Assembly: GCA_973895155.1 (NCBI GenBank)
Contig: OZ316892.1
Span: forward strand, 18,228,001 to 18,292,000
DNA: 64,000 nt
Reading direction: 5' to 3'
Origin: Marsupella aquatica
Lineage: Eukaryota; Marchantiophyta
Shown here: positions 46,525 through 59,000 of the stretch, one piece after another
Position numbering within the stretch: the stretch's first letter is position 1
Layout of the letters: the number at the start of each line of letters is the position of its first letter
Notes under the pieces: model-generated
Seen by the model: the letters and a program-made list of their open reading frames with translations, nothing else
What the model was told of the DNA's origin: nothing
Database searches by the model: none
Position numbers and translations under genes: made by a program

Positions 46525-49500
46525 ATAGAGATGCACATTGTTTGCTTGTGGTTCCAAGCATGTCAGTAGTATGAGATTGTTGAGTAGTGCGTATGCTTGT
46601 GTTGTGAGAAGAATATATGTATGAAAATTTGTGAAGGGTTTGTTTTTAGGGTAGCCGCCACTTAGGTTTAGGTGGGTCATCACTTTTTAGGGAATTTTAG
46701 ATCGGACGGTTCATATTATGTTATACGGCTGATACTAGATTACATGCGTATGGTGTTACTTATGTTTATGTACATAGTATTTTAGTGTGTTATCTTAGTG
46801 TGTATATGGTTTGTTTTATATATACTGCTTGTTTTATATTTATTTCTTACATTGGGTCACTTCGAGATGTAGAGAGAGATGTAATTTATATTTTTGAAAC
46901 ACACAGTCAAGGCCATTAACCAAGCAAAGTGTTCATAAGATACAAACGAGCCATTACATCACTATGAAAATTGTGGGGCAGAGTTTTTATACAGATATCC
47001 ACCTTACCATTCATATCCAGGTAGTCTACACAGTAAAGCACATTATATCATGACTGGGAATGGAGCGGCACATGTCTTATGAGGACAGGAAATAACAAAA
47101 GCATATAAAAGTTAGAGATCTCGTTGGGAAGCACTTCCTTGATGTATAGTGACCTTTTCTGTTCTTATTCGTGTACATGCATACTGCGCTATTGTGGGGG
47201 TCCAGGGGAACAATAAAAATATTCCAGACATTCTAATTAGCAACGCCTACATTTTCTAGAAAAGCATCTATCCCCTGTATCATAAACATAAAGCAATCTC
47301 ATGGAGTATTGGCTTGTCTGTCCCGGTTGTTTCATGTGAATATCTTTGTTATAAAAAGCACCACCAAGGCCCACATTAGTAAGACAGAGCATACAGGATG
47401 AGCATATTAGTGTTTCTTCTAAAAGCCCTTATATAGAAATAAGTGCAGCGTCCAAGCGGTGCATCAATACTGTGACTCAATCAAGATGAAGTGGACCCTC
47501 ATCCAGAGTGAAAAAATGGGTGAGACAACCCATAATGCTCCCATAAGGTAGTTTTTCAGCCCACATCCTTAGGGTGAACCAAGTTCCAAACTGTGATTCA
47601 TGCTACACATTTCTGCTGCCAGTAGCCGCGGCGGCAAGACGTGTATTGACTCTGGGCTAGCAATGGAACGAGACATAAAAATTGCTAAAAACAAAGGTTG
47701 GGTGCAGCTGCCATACCTGTTGGGGCCGTGCCATGAGAAAATGGTGCAAAGTCCTGGTGCAGTTGTAGCTATGTTCCTTCCCACGGTGGTGAATGCTGAC
47801 TTCAAAATGTACACGGGCTCCCTTGTGACAATGTGCGATCCCTGACTATGGACTGCTATCTCACTGGTCATGAAAAATCTAGGAGACAGAGTTTGTGCCA
47901 GCAAGCCAGACACTGACTATCAAAATAGTGTAGCGCATGCTTGAACTTTTCAGGAATACCAAAAGCTTCATAGAGTGTGGTGGACACTGGGGTTCTTGGG
48001 GTTCTTACGGCATATAACTTTATGCAGGTAGCAGGTGGGGACCCCAAGGCCAAACTTGTAGGTTTAAGAAAATGATGCTTAATTTTTAGGGTAGCCATCA
48101 GGTGGGTGGCAGGTCAAGGGCAGTTGCAACTGTTTAAAGAATAATGGAGTACAGTAGTTTATGCTGACATACATTGGTATTTTCTATTGAATGTTTGTTG
48201 TATTCTATGTATGGGGTAACCATTTTTGTATTATATAATCAACATTACATAAAAGGGACTTTATGTGCCTAGTGGTTGTATGGCAGCAGAGAGAGAGAGA
48301 TAATTTCATAAGAAGAACACCCATTCAAGGCCATTGTCAAGTCTGGACTAAGTCATAGCAGGCATAGGCAGAGTCTATACAGCGTCGAGTATGGTAACGA
48401 GTTGTGCCTCTTTAAATACTCACATACCAAGTCATTCACCTGATCTAGTTAAGCCATCGATCGACACTTATCTTGAGTTAGTCATGAATTGCGAACACAG
48501 ACATATCAAAGTCTTAGTTATACACTCAGGGATCAGTATGGTCATTAAAAACGACGATCATACAATCTAGGTAGCGGTGCAGTCATTAGTCAAGCAGGCT
48601 TATGTCGTAACTGCGAAAAGTAAGAGTAACAATCCTTGTAATAAATAGCTAGGTATTAAATGTATATGTGCTGTCGTAGTTCACTCTATGTTTTGAAGTT
48701 GCAACAGAACGTTTCTATTGACATGCGGTGAGTATCTATGGGGCTATTTAGAAGGTAGAAGCGATTGCAGTGTAAGTGGTTGGAGCAGTCGTAGGCGCAT
48801 TCTCGGGGCATACAGTACATTATTTGAGTGTCGGCACTCAAATGAAAACATTCACATTGAGACATAGTGGTTAGTAACGAACACACATAGAGAGATTAGT
48901 ATCGCTAGAAAAGAGTGTTCTCCCGGTTGCAGCCAGGACGTCTATGCGGTGCATCAACATAACTAGTCATGCTGTGTGAAGTGGACCATCAACTAATGTC
49001 GGAATGCAGGAGACGTAGTCTGCATCACAGACCCCAAGGTCGTCTTTCAGCCCCCGTCCCTGGGGCGGGATCAAAAATCAATTTCATTCAATCCCTGTTT
49101 CCATGTTTCTGCTACCAAAAGCCGCGGCGGTAACGGGGAGACATGAACCAACATTAGGCTAGCTGGTATTGTCTATGGAAAAAACGTTTAATCATTCATA
49201 AAAATGATAAAAAATGAGGTTTGGTTGCACATACCTGTCCTGCACGAGCCATGATGGAAATTGTGGCGATGCAGTAGTGGGCAGCCTATGCAGATTGTCA
49301 GTTTGCACTAGTGTAGCTGCTTCAATCTTCTGAATAATGTGTAAACTGGACTGCGCTGCTGTCGTGAGACAGCCTGTGGAGATTGGCAATGTGTAGTTGA
49401 AAAAATGTATGCACGACTGATTGTTCGAGTTGGGGCATAGGTTTTAGTTGGAAGGTAGGCCATAGAGGAGGGGGTAAGTTAGGGTCACCGCCAGTAGGGC

Positions 49501-49753
49501 TGGCGCTAAGTATTGCTGGGCTACCCTATCTCAGGATGGTGATCGTAAGGTGGTAATGCATTCCATGTGGTTGAGAAAAAAATACATAATTTACCGTTTA
49601 TAGACCATACATAGGTATTACATGTGTAATGTATTATAATTGGTGGGTGTTACACATGTCAGAAGGATGTCAATGGCGTTTCTAGGGATTACATATCACT
49701 AGTCATACATATACTTACTTATTTATTTATATATATATACTGTCGCAACGTAT

Positions 49754-49812
<59 letters not shown>
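49754..49812. repeat. GA microsatellite
   Basis: About 29 uninterrupted AG units, the longest simple repeat in the window. Confidence 0.97.
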
Positions 49813-49814
<2 letters not shown>

Positions 49815-51100
49815 ACCCAAATATACTACTTCAGCTACATATCACAGCTACTCTACATGCTATCACCTATCCATAGAAACTATCTTCTTATACACTAATC
49901 CATCCAATCCATTCGAATCCACTTTGTTGTATTGTAACAAACTGAGCTACAGATCAACACTGATTCTTTTTATGACTGCGTTTCGGGAGCCATTCGGAGA
50001 CACGGAAGGAAACCGGGACCTGTGGTACTGATCACTGAAATGTGCCTCAGTATCTGGAAGGAGAGAAATGCTCACACTTACTCAAAATTTCTTGGAAGAC
50101 TGCCGGGATTGGTGGTGCTAAGATAAACAGAGAAACACTTGCAAGCAATGCTTGATGTCTGTATTTCAGGGAAGAAAAGGAATCACCCGTGTAAAGCTAT
50201 TGGTCAACTCCATACGGTGTTGAAACCCTGGGAGGCTACTGAAAACCCGATATCACTGAACTGAGATGACATTGATGATTGACGAACACAATTACTACTT
50301 TTGGATGGCGCACATTGATTGCGACTTGCCTTCGGACAACAACCAAGAGACCGGGATCTGCAGGTGTAATTCTAGGTACCAGGACACCAGAAGTTGCAAT
50401 AGAGTACAGGAGTCACAATTTTGAGAAAACCCAGGAAATCAGTGGCAAGTCTAAGGAGAGGTTAGATAGGAGGTATAGCTCACTGATTAGGATGCTCTCC
50501 TTGGCCACCATTAGGATGACCATGAAGTGGCTTTTCTAGGCGGCCTGGCCCGACTAGGGCGGGTGGCTCCTGGTCAGTCGGCTCTCGGGCTCTCGGCTCT
50601 CGGCGCTCGGCCGTTTGTTTCTTCCTGGGGTGGCTTTCGTCCCCTGGTGTTTTTGGTGGCCTTGCGCCTTAAAAAAAAAACCAAAAAAAACTCAAAAAAC
50701 AAACTGAAAGCACAGATTTTTAATGTAATGTCTCTGGAGTCCAAGGGAGTTCATATTCTCAGGTGTGGACACTAGAGTGACCGGACTAAGACTCATGATA
50801 ACATTTGGGATGTGATGGCGGCCATTGCCCTAGACTCAGGATACCATGTTGATATGGAGCAGCTACACATGCTTGCCCCCGGGATGATATTCCTGACAAG
50901 CAACAGGCTGATTAAGTATTTCCTAGGGCAGGAGTTCATGCCCTAGGCAATGTAGTTGCCAATTGTACCGGTGGAGCAATGTTGCCGTTGCTATCCTTGT
51001 CCCTGGCCATGTTGCAACCAAGGCAGCCTGGCTCAAGGAGGAGGCCTATGCAGCTTGTTACTTTGGGGATCTATTCTACCCTTTTGCTTTGGAGGTCTGT
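49813..51100. other. Repeat-derived, no intact gene
   Basis: Around 50567-50660 the sequence is GC-rich with repeated CTCTCGG, then an A-rich tract (50669-50700). After that a frame reads NVMSLESKGVHILRCGH and stops. It may be a retroelement remnant; I cannot name the family. Confidence 0.35.
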
Positions 51101-51480
51101 GTAGCTCTCTAGCCTAGTGCACAATCTTACACCTAGTTTCTGAACTCCTTGTCCTTTTCACATAGAGGGTGTCCATTGCACTTCATAGGACTCTGGCTTT
51201 CACTATTAGTCTTAGAACTGGGGCACCTGGTTTTAGGGTCGCTAGACAAATTACTCTTTGTGACACTCTTATGAGATTTACTCCATAGCTCTACCACTTT
51301 TCACTTTTCTGCCAAGTATGGTTTTAGTTTTCTTTTCTACTTAGTGGGTTTTTTTGTTCATTTTGTTGTTGTTGTTGGGGACTTAGGGGCTTCTTGGGCC
51401 TCTTTGGTCTTCTTGGGATCTTTCCCTTTCATCTTCCCAAGTTCGCCCCTATATTGGGTCTTTTGCCTTTGGGATCTTGT
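51101..51480 (+). repeat. Copy B of the dispersed coding repeat
   Basis: Matches 790-1030 of the window at roughly 70% by eye, including TTTGTGACNCTCTTATG, TTTAC(C/T)CCA and AGCTCTACC and the T-rich tail. Stops interrupt the frame here. Confidence 0.55.
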
Positions 51481-51836
51481 CTCCGGGTTTGGCACTGTTG
51501 TTCTCTGGGAGCCTGAGAAACACATATAGGTAATGTTTTATAATGTTTCCAGTCATTTACCCAGATAGTATGAGTAAAACGTTTGGGATTGAGGTTCCCA
51601 TCCAAGGTTTTAGCTCTTTGGGTTTTGGGTTTTGGGTTTAGACAAGTCTCCTCCATTCATGTGCTAGACCCAACAACGAGCACACAGAAATGACCAGAGG
51701 ACAGCCCCGACATTGACAGAATTTCATGGAGGTCATGAGTATGCGTTTGTAGTGTAGGGTGTAGCAAAGCACGGAGGGCGAAAGCATTCAGGAGCTTTTG
51801 TATTGATTTGAGTTGATTGATTGTTGATGGGCGGGC

Positions 51837-54072
51837 ATGGCTACTGCCTTCGCAGGGTTGGTCTCCGGCATCTGGAGAGCGAGAGCTAGAGCCGGTAGCA
51901 GTGCCGCAGCTTCAGCATCGGCATTCCCTCTTCACCAATTCCGCTACTGTCCCTGCATTAGGGATTCTGCTTCTCGTGGATTGCACTCCTTTTTCCTTGC
52001 CTCTTGTCGACAGCAACAACAGTGCATAGCAGGAGGAATAGGTAAGGTTAATCTCACCTCACGTCACCTCACCTCACGTCACCTCACCTCACGTCACCTC
52101 ACCTCAACTCAATTCATCTCACTCATCCGTTCCAATGTCAATTCAGTCAATGTTTATGGCAGCTCCATTACTGCACCATTGGTTAACCTCCTCCCTTGTG
52201 GGTACTGCCTTTGCGAATTCAAGATGTTTCTAGAACTCGAATTCTGAGAATTGAAATATAGTACGGATATGAGGACAGAAATTTACAGGAGATGTTTGCC
52301 TTCACTTTCTTTATGCAAAGGAACCAAACCTACATATACAGAAGAGGTGTAGCTTCAATGCAAATAAACCAAACCCTAGCTGTTTGGAATTGTTCTTCAA
52401 ATGTCAAATTTCGGGAGAGAAAAATAAAGAAGTGGAATAGATCAAGGTTTATCATTATCATACACGCCTGAATAATTTAGCAGGAACCAGGGATCTCCCT
52501 CTCGGTCTGTTCTAAGAAGAAATCTGACGGAGGTGATGATGATTCACTTGAGATTCTTCAATGGTGCTATAATTTAATTACGCGCATGTGTGTTCTGCCA
52601 AGTTTAGGGATGCAGTGTTTAGGGTTGGCTTCAAATCCCAGCTATGCAAATACTTGCATTTCCCCGTCCCATCTGAAATGGCTTCGAAATATTGGATCGG
52701 AAAGACAATTTCACACGGTATCCAATCGGAGCAGGAGAGATTTACGTTTCAGTCGGGCAGGGGCAGTGCGGGCCTCTGCAAATGGAGATCTTGGTGATGA
52801 TTTCCAGGAAGCCATGGAAGCCATGGAAGTCCCACATACTCGTGGCATGGCCAGCTCAAAAACGAAGGAGCAGCCTCGAGGGTCGTTGTGGAGAACCCGA
52901 TCGGTCATCAGCAAGGAGACTGTTCAGGCTGTTCACGAGCTGAAGAGGAACAAGAATAACCCCGTTGAGCTTGCGAAGGTCTTTCAGACACGGATCCCTC
53001 GATTGCTGAAGATGGACCTACTCGCCACCCTTTCGGAACTACAGCGCCAGAACGAGATCGAACTAGCGCTTCAGGTCCCCCTCTTTCTCCCTTCTCTCTG
53101 AGGCCCACGCAGGTCCATTTGGATGTACTCATTCATTCTCTCTAGTGTTGAAAATTGTCTCTCTATAGGGTATTTGGGTCCCTGTGGACTTTAATATTTC
53201 ATCTATTCGTTCATTCTCTTTAGCCTTTTGCATAGTCACTCTACTCCCCAATTCTCCGTCTGGACTATAAATTTGTCTCCACAGTTTTACACTTCCTCTC
53301 TTCGGCCTATTGTTCAGGTGGACCTTAAGTTCATGTAGAATTTCATTCTCTGTAGTTTTTGAACATTGTTGATCCAATGCAACGATTGGTTCATCGTGGG
53401 TATGAAATTCATTGGTACGGGGAATCATTCTCTCGGTAAACCTGTGTCTCTCTTCGTCTCTTGTTTGGTGACTTCCTCCAGGTCTGCCTTGAATTTCTGG
53501 TTTTTGGATGATCCTCCTATATTGTCAGCCCCTTGATTCTACTGCGCCCCCCTCCCCCCCAGACTCACCCTAAATTTATTGATTCTCTGAAGTTGGATTC
53601 TTTGAAACATATCCATATATAGGAACGCCAACCACTGTCGTCTTTGATGGTTAATGCTTGCAGTAACTGGATATCTGTTCTGCAGGTATTTGATATTGTG
53701 CGAAAGGAGATTTGGTACAAACCAGACCAATTTCTGTATCGAGCAATGATGGATGCACTGGGAAGGAACCGTCGCATTCCCGAGCTGAAGAAGAAGTTTC
53801 TGGAGCTTCAAGATGAGGGCATCAAGCCTGAGGTGCCAATTTACCGAGAACTTGTGGGGGCTTATGTGCGGTCGCACATGCTGCCTGAGGCCGAGGAGGT
53901 GCATGCGAAGATGGTGGAGATTGGTTGTGGTGATGATCCTTTATCCCTCAAGTTTATAGAGATTGGTAAAGAGAAAGAGGCTGTGAGGATAAAACAACGG
54001 AGAAAAGCTGCAGAGAAGCTAAGGGCTGAACAAGAGGAAGCAGAGAGTGCTCTCACTGAAGTGCAAAGTTGA
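51837..54072 (+). CDS. THA8-like short PPR protein
   Basis: Short PPR proteins of the THA8/THA8-like family bind organellar RNA and help splice group II introns. Core exons end at 53074 and run 53686-54072 (phase 0). They encode SVISKETVQAVHELKRNKNN, RIPRLLKMDLLATLSELQRQ, KEIWYKPDQFLYRAMMDALG, then two more helical repeats and a Lys/Glu-rich tail. The N-terminus has two possible models. (a) An ATG at 52586 gives 291 residues. (b) A first exon 51837-52041 (ATG, Ala/Arg/Ser-rich presequence, GTAAGG donor, phase 1) splices to an acceptor at 52607, exon 52608-53074, giving 352 residues. Phase fits in (b), and exon 1 looks like an organelle transit peptide. Either way the protein is probably plastid or mitochondrial. 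Closest remembered relatives are the THA8-like proteins of Arabidopsis. Confidence 0.82.
52056..52115. repeat. Short CTCAC/GTCAC tandem repeat in the first intron
   Basis: Repeats of the decamer-like unit CCTCACGTCA with CCTCA variants, inside the proposed first intron of the PPR gene. Confidence 0.85.
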
Positions 54073-56075
54073 CTAACAGGAGGAACCACTTTCGAAACGG
54101 AGAGGCATTCAATGAGGGACGTGTATCAACTCAGGTCATTCTTGATTATATGTACAACGGAATCGCAGTTATCACACTACCTGTGAACCTGATTGGTGGT
54201 CAAGGCTACCTTGCAGAGAATTCAATGTTTGTACTCTGGGTTTGGCTGTTCTTCCTACTAGGTACAATGTGTTTAATGAAATTGGACGGAGCTGGTGGCA
54301 AGCATAATTAGAATTGTGTTTGCACTTAAATCCACTTGTTACTTCGCAAGGCATTTAGAAAACTTTGACTGCGTAGGAAGCAGCACAAGTCAAAGGAGAA
54401 GGCGAGAGTCGAGGGTTTCGTGATTGTTTTGGGGTGTGAGAGGTGAAGCCGTAAAGGTAGGATGGAGCACAGGATGTCCTAGAGCTAGAGGGGACGACGG
54501 CAAGCAAGTTGGTGCGCTGAGCGGGAACAGCAGTTGGGGAGTGTTGGACATGACTGGTGGGGGCCAACATTAAAACCCTCGACCCACCATCAGTGCCCAC
54601 ACAAAACAAAAGGTGAAGAAAAAGGACCAACAAAACCCCACCTAAACCCCACTCCCCCAGCTGTTCTATGCCCCTAAATGCACATCTGATAATATATGGT
54701 GTACAATGAGTAACACAGTGATTAAACAGAAAGGTGATATTCGGTGTACATTGAGTAACACTCACTGATAAAACAGAAATTTGATGTGCAATTACTGGAT
54801 TCGGTAACGCTCCGTGATTAAACAGAATTTTGATGTGCAATTACTGGGACGCCGGGGACGCCTGTTCTACACCTGTTCTCTGCAACTGCTCGCACACATT
54901 GCCTCTCCTTCTCTCCGTGTCCCGAGTCAATTGCTGCCCGTCCTAAAGTCAATGAAACGACCTCATGGAAATCTGACAACCTCTACTGTAATTGTTCTTG
55001 ATATATCCATAATTTGTATCTGACAAGTAGTCGGAGCTCCCACTCTAGTTAAGCGTGTCCATATGATTCAGTCCTGAGTCAATGAAAGGACCTCTAGGAA
55101 ATCTGACAAACTCCATTTGTTCGTGATGTATACATAATTGTAAATAACAATCATTCGGAGCTCCCACTCATGTTTAGTGCGGCCATACGATTCATGAGGA
55201 TTGTAGTTGGGACCAAGGGTGTTATAGCGCTCCACTTGAGGTCCGACTGCATTTGAGAATTCTAGTGGGGACCAAATATTTTCGGGAGCTCTACTTGACG
55301 TCTACGTGCAAATTGCATTGAACAAGAGTTTATTGGTCTCGGCTCCCTCGGGTGCTCTCTAACTACAATCAGCTGCGGTCGCCTACAACAAGTGGTCTCT
55401 TCGTGTCCATGGCCAGACACATTCACTTAAGAGCGTCAGTATGTTTTTGTCCAAACCTTTTGGTTTCAAATGGAGAATGACCAGACACATCGGGTTGATG
55501 AACCTTGGACGAGGACAAATTTCATTTGATAGCACAAACATCATTCAACAGTTCCTCCTCAATGGGCACAATTTTCAGGAACCTTAAACCAGGTCAAAAA
55601 TGGTGTGAACACCTCTGCTATACGACATTTAATTTGCACCTAGTACCACAAGTGGATCCGGTGCTCAAAATTGTGAAGGACAAAACATACGAGGTGCTCG
55701 GTCTCTGCCTCAGCTATATACACCCGGAGCTAGACATGGATGTTTCGAAATCTACAAGGCACCTCTGCCATTTCTCCTGTATGCGGATCAAAAACATTTC
55801 TGCACTCTCCTCCCTTGCTGGAAGAGGTCAGTGACAAACAGGACTGGGGGATGTCTCCTGCTTATCGTACACCTGGAAGTGTCATTCTGAACCAAGAGCC
55901 TGAATAGCCCACTGCTTCGATTGGAGACAATAGTATGATGTGAAACTCCAAAACCGGCAAAAATTGAGGCGGAGGAGGACCCACGATTTGATAAGCAGAA
56001 GCTACGACCAATCATCGTCCACAGATTCGATGTTCTTGCTACTTCTACACTGCTCTCTTGTTGTCCGCAACTCCA
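54073..56075. repeat. Intergenic DNA with 49-bp and 130-bp tandem duplications
   Basis: Between the convergent PPR and NRPE1 genes. GTGATTAAACAGAA or TGATAAAACAGAAA with TTTGATGTGCAATTACTGG repeats about every 49 bp from 54700 to 54845. TCAATGAAA(C/G)GACCTC with GGAGCTCCCACTC repeats at 54949 and 55079 (period 130). A 109-codon frame at 55505-55834 resembles nothing known to me. Confidence 0.6.
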
Positions 56076-59000
56076 TTACGGTTTCCTTGAAATGAATGCA
56101 GTCACATATAAGTCTTCAAGAGGTGGAGTCTTCTTTGCTGCTAACGTCTTGAGGCACTTATGGTAGGAAAAATCATCCTCAGTGCCATCGGTGCGCACCA
56201 GAAAAAAACACTTTGTCGGCCTGTCACTTGGCCTTGATGCTTTATACAACGCGACCTGTTTCAAGTGACATCGCCGCCAAGAATCAAAATCAATAACATT
56301 GGCAGATTACACGGTCATAGGCAGATTTCTTTCGGTCCGTCGACGTCCCTGGTTGCCTTAAAAACAGTCTCCTGAATTCAAAAGAAAGACGGACATTTTC
56401 AAGGTAAAGAAAGACGGGGACATGGACACTCCAATCAAATTCACATCCTTTCAGTCAAATTACCTTGAAGTAGTCCACCCCGCATCCAACCTTTGCCGCA
56501 CAACTTGGATGATGCTGCAGAACTTGCGTCATAAGCATCTGATGGACCTCACCTTCCAATCTTTGTTCCGGCTCATAGCTGATATGAATGACAACAACCA
56601 CGACTCATCAGAATAAATGCCTTCTGCACAAAGATCCTGTTGGCGAATGAGAAGCTGGCCTGAATCCTGGCCATATGTAAACTTTCTAAATGACCTAATC
56701 CTGGCCTGAATTTAGGAAACTCCTCGCCGGGATTAGATCAGTTACAAAGAGTCTCCGATTTAGGAGCCTTACGGATCGACATACAGCAGACAGCAGCATG
56801 ATACTGGAAATCAATATGATAAACCAAGCATATCAAGCAAGTATTTGAAAACTTGTCCCACCAGTTACATAAAACAGTTCACAGATCTACCAACTTTAGT
56901 GTTAATACGAATACAATTTAGTCAGAATACGTACGTTTGAAGAACATTTCTCACAAAACGGACAGTTTCGACGATCTCTTCCCAATCCTTGGAATCTTTT
57001 CGATCGTCTAACCTCCTTGGGGTCATTCCATTACTAGCTCTCCCTAAACCATAACTCCCATTTCCATCTTTTTGCCAACCTCTGGGCGACCACCCACGGG
57101 TTCCTTCACTCCTGTGAACAGCTGGAGAATGGAGATTTCCAGCACTGGTTGGCCTGTCAAGAGGGGCCCAGCCTGAATCAGTTCCACCTTCTTGCACTGC
57201 TGTTAGAGTCCACCCATCAGAAGCCGGTTCAACATCATCCCAGCCTGATGTCGGGATAGAACCCGGGTTTGATTCCTTATCTTCCCAACCCGACTCAGGT
57301 ATTTCCCCACCTGTGCCACCATCACTGACTCCAACAACTAGAGAATCCAGGGACATTGGAGCGGGTGATGCATTAACACTGTCAGAACCTGCACCCACAA
57401 CCTTAGGCCCGAAATGTCTGATTTTTCCGAGCGGCATAGTATTCGCTCCAGTTGGCTTGAACACTCTTGGTTCATCTCTTCGTGACGGACGACCACTTGA
57501 CTCCCTCCCCGACTTGTCGCGAAAAGAGTCGGGAGATTGCCCAATGTCACCATCAGACCTTGGCATGTCCTCAGGAACACTAAACCAGGCTCCTGTTCCT
57601 CGTGCATCCGAAAGTGGTTCATCAATACCCCAACCATCAATTGCCACAGGATTTGCCTCCCATGCTATATCGTTGTTGTGCTCTTTATCGGTCGCAATGG
57701 CTGAGCCCCACCCATGCATTGCCTCTACCGTTGCTTGACCACTGGCAACAGGGACAGTCTCTAAAGTTTGTCCGTCAGCAGCATCCCAACCTCCAGCGCC
57801 TAAATCTTCTGCTGGTGCTGCATCAGCCCACCCACTTTCATCAACCGCAATCGGAGCTTCCCAACCTCCAGCCGTGTTCTTCACAGGGGAGTCAGCCCAA
57901 CCATTTGCTTGACCTTGCGATGATGATCCACCCCACCCGCCTTCTTCTAGGTCTGTTCTATTGGCTGCGACTTCCGGTCCATTACCCCAATCTCCAGGAC
58001 CTGCGGGAGATGTCATCCACTCTCCTCCACTTGCATTTGCAGCACCCCATTCATTCGGGTCTCTGTCAACATGGCCTTCATTTGCAGCAATTGGAGTCTC
58101 TGGGAACTCCTCCTTGATTTTACTGTTTAGGTTTCCTAAGAAGTCAAAGATATCCACCGACTGCACGGGTAGCTGCGTGTTGTCCAATATTACCTGACAA
58201 CCAAAGAACATAAAGCTGAGCAACTTACACAGAATGCCAAAGAAAGACAGATATACGAGAGAGCAGAGGTTATATGATAGATCACCATCTGTTAGAATTC
58301 ACTATCGACAGAAGTGCTGTTGACAATTGCTGCTAACGACCCAACCTGCTAAGTTGCTTTTATGCTACGTACCTTCGGTTGCAGTTGCAAACTGAAGTCT
58401 GCTCCGGTTCCAACCGGCACCCTCTTCCCAAAAATTGAAGATGCCAAAACTCCACTAAGAATCTCTTCGTCACCCTTCTCTCCAGCCTCCATAAAGGTCT
58501 TAATCGGTGCCTGATGATCCGAGACAGTTCGAAAGTCAGGAATAGCTCATCGTTTCGAACAGATGAAGCTCCGGCAACGTCCAGAACGCAGCCTCACATA
58601 CAGGACATACAACGACATTCAGGTAGCGGAAGATACTTACTCGAAAAGCACCAGCTGTAAAAGGGGCGGACGTCTTAAGGCTTCGCATCAGATCTCTGTA
58701 GCCAAAAGGAGTGATCCCATTGACTTCGCCCGAATGTACCATCAGGTCCGACACCAGTTTTAAATGAGTACTACTTACGGAACTTCCTCCTGCTTTGGTG
58801 GCTAAGGTAAGCCTCTGATAACAAATGAATCAATATCCACATCAGTTTTCCTGAATTTAGCTGCACTAAAAATCTACAAGCATTTGCCAAAGATGTACCC
58901 CATGCATATCCTCCATCAAAAAGTCCCAACGTTAGAATGATCACAAACCACATTTTCAGTTTCAATGAGTCCACCTGTAAGATACAATCACGGGCTGCTT

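Larger units (their letters stand above)
44860..49812. repeat. Cluster of diverged ~1.45-kb repeat units with GA microsatellites
   Basis: Landmarks recur in the same order: GCGGTGC(A/C)TCA at 44868, 47456 and 48946; a GTGGACC...CATC stretch just after; TTTCTGC(T/C)(A/G)CCA; GGCTAGC; GGTAGCC or GGTCACC at 46648, 48091 and 49483. A GA-rich tract followed by AACAC(A/C)CA and TCAAGGCCATT occurs at about 46870 and 48285; at 49754-49812 the GA tract is followed only by AACACCCA. Units 2 and 3 carry CCGCGGCGG. Spacing is about 1.4-1.5 kb between units 2 and 3; unit 1 is about 1.1 kb longer. GA tracts lie at 46487-46520, 48289-48300 and 49754-49812. No intact ORF. Confidence 0.65.

Noticed and set aside
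44860-49812. CRISPR-like or coding repeats
   Set aside because: Units are over a kilobase long, diverged and non-coding, in a plant nuclear context.
57313-58197. Long plus-strand frames opposite the WG exon
   Set aside because: Shadows of the GC-biased WG-coding strand, Pro/Leu/His-rich and without homology.
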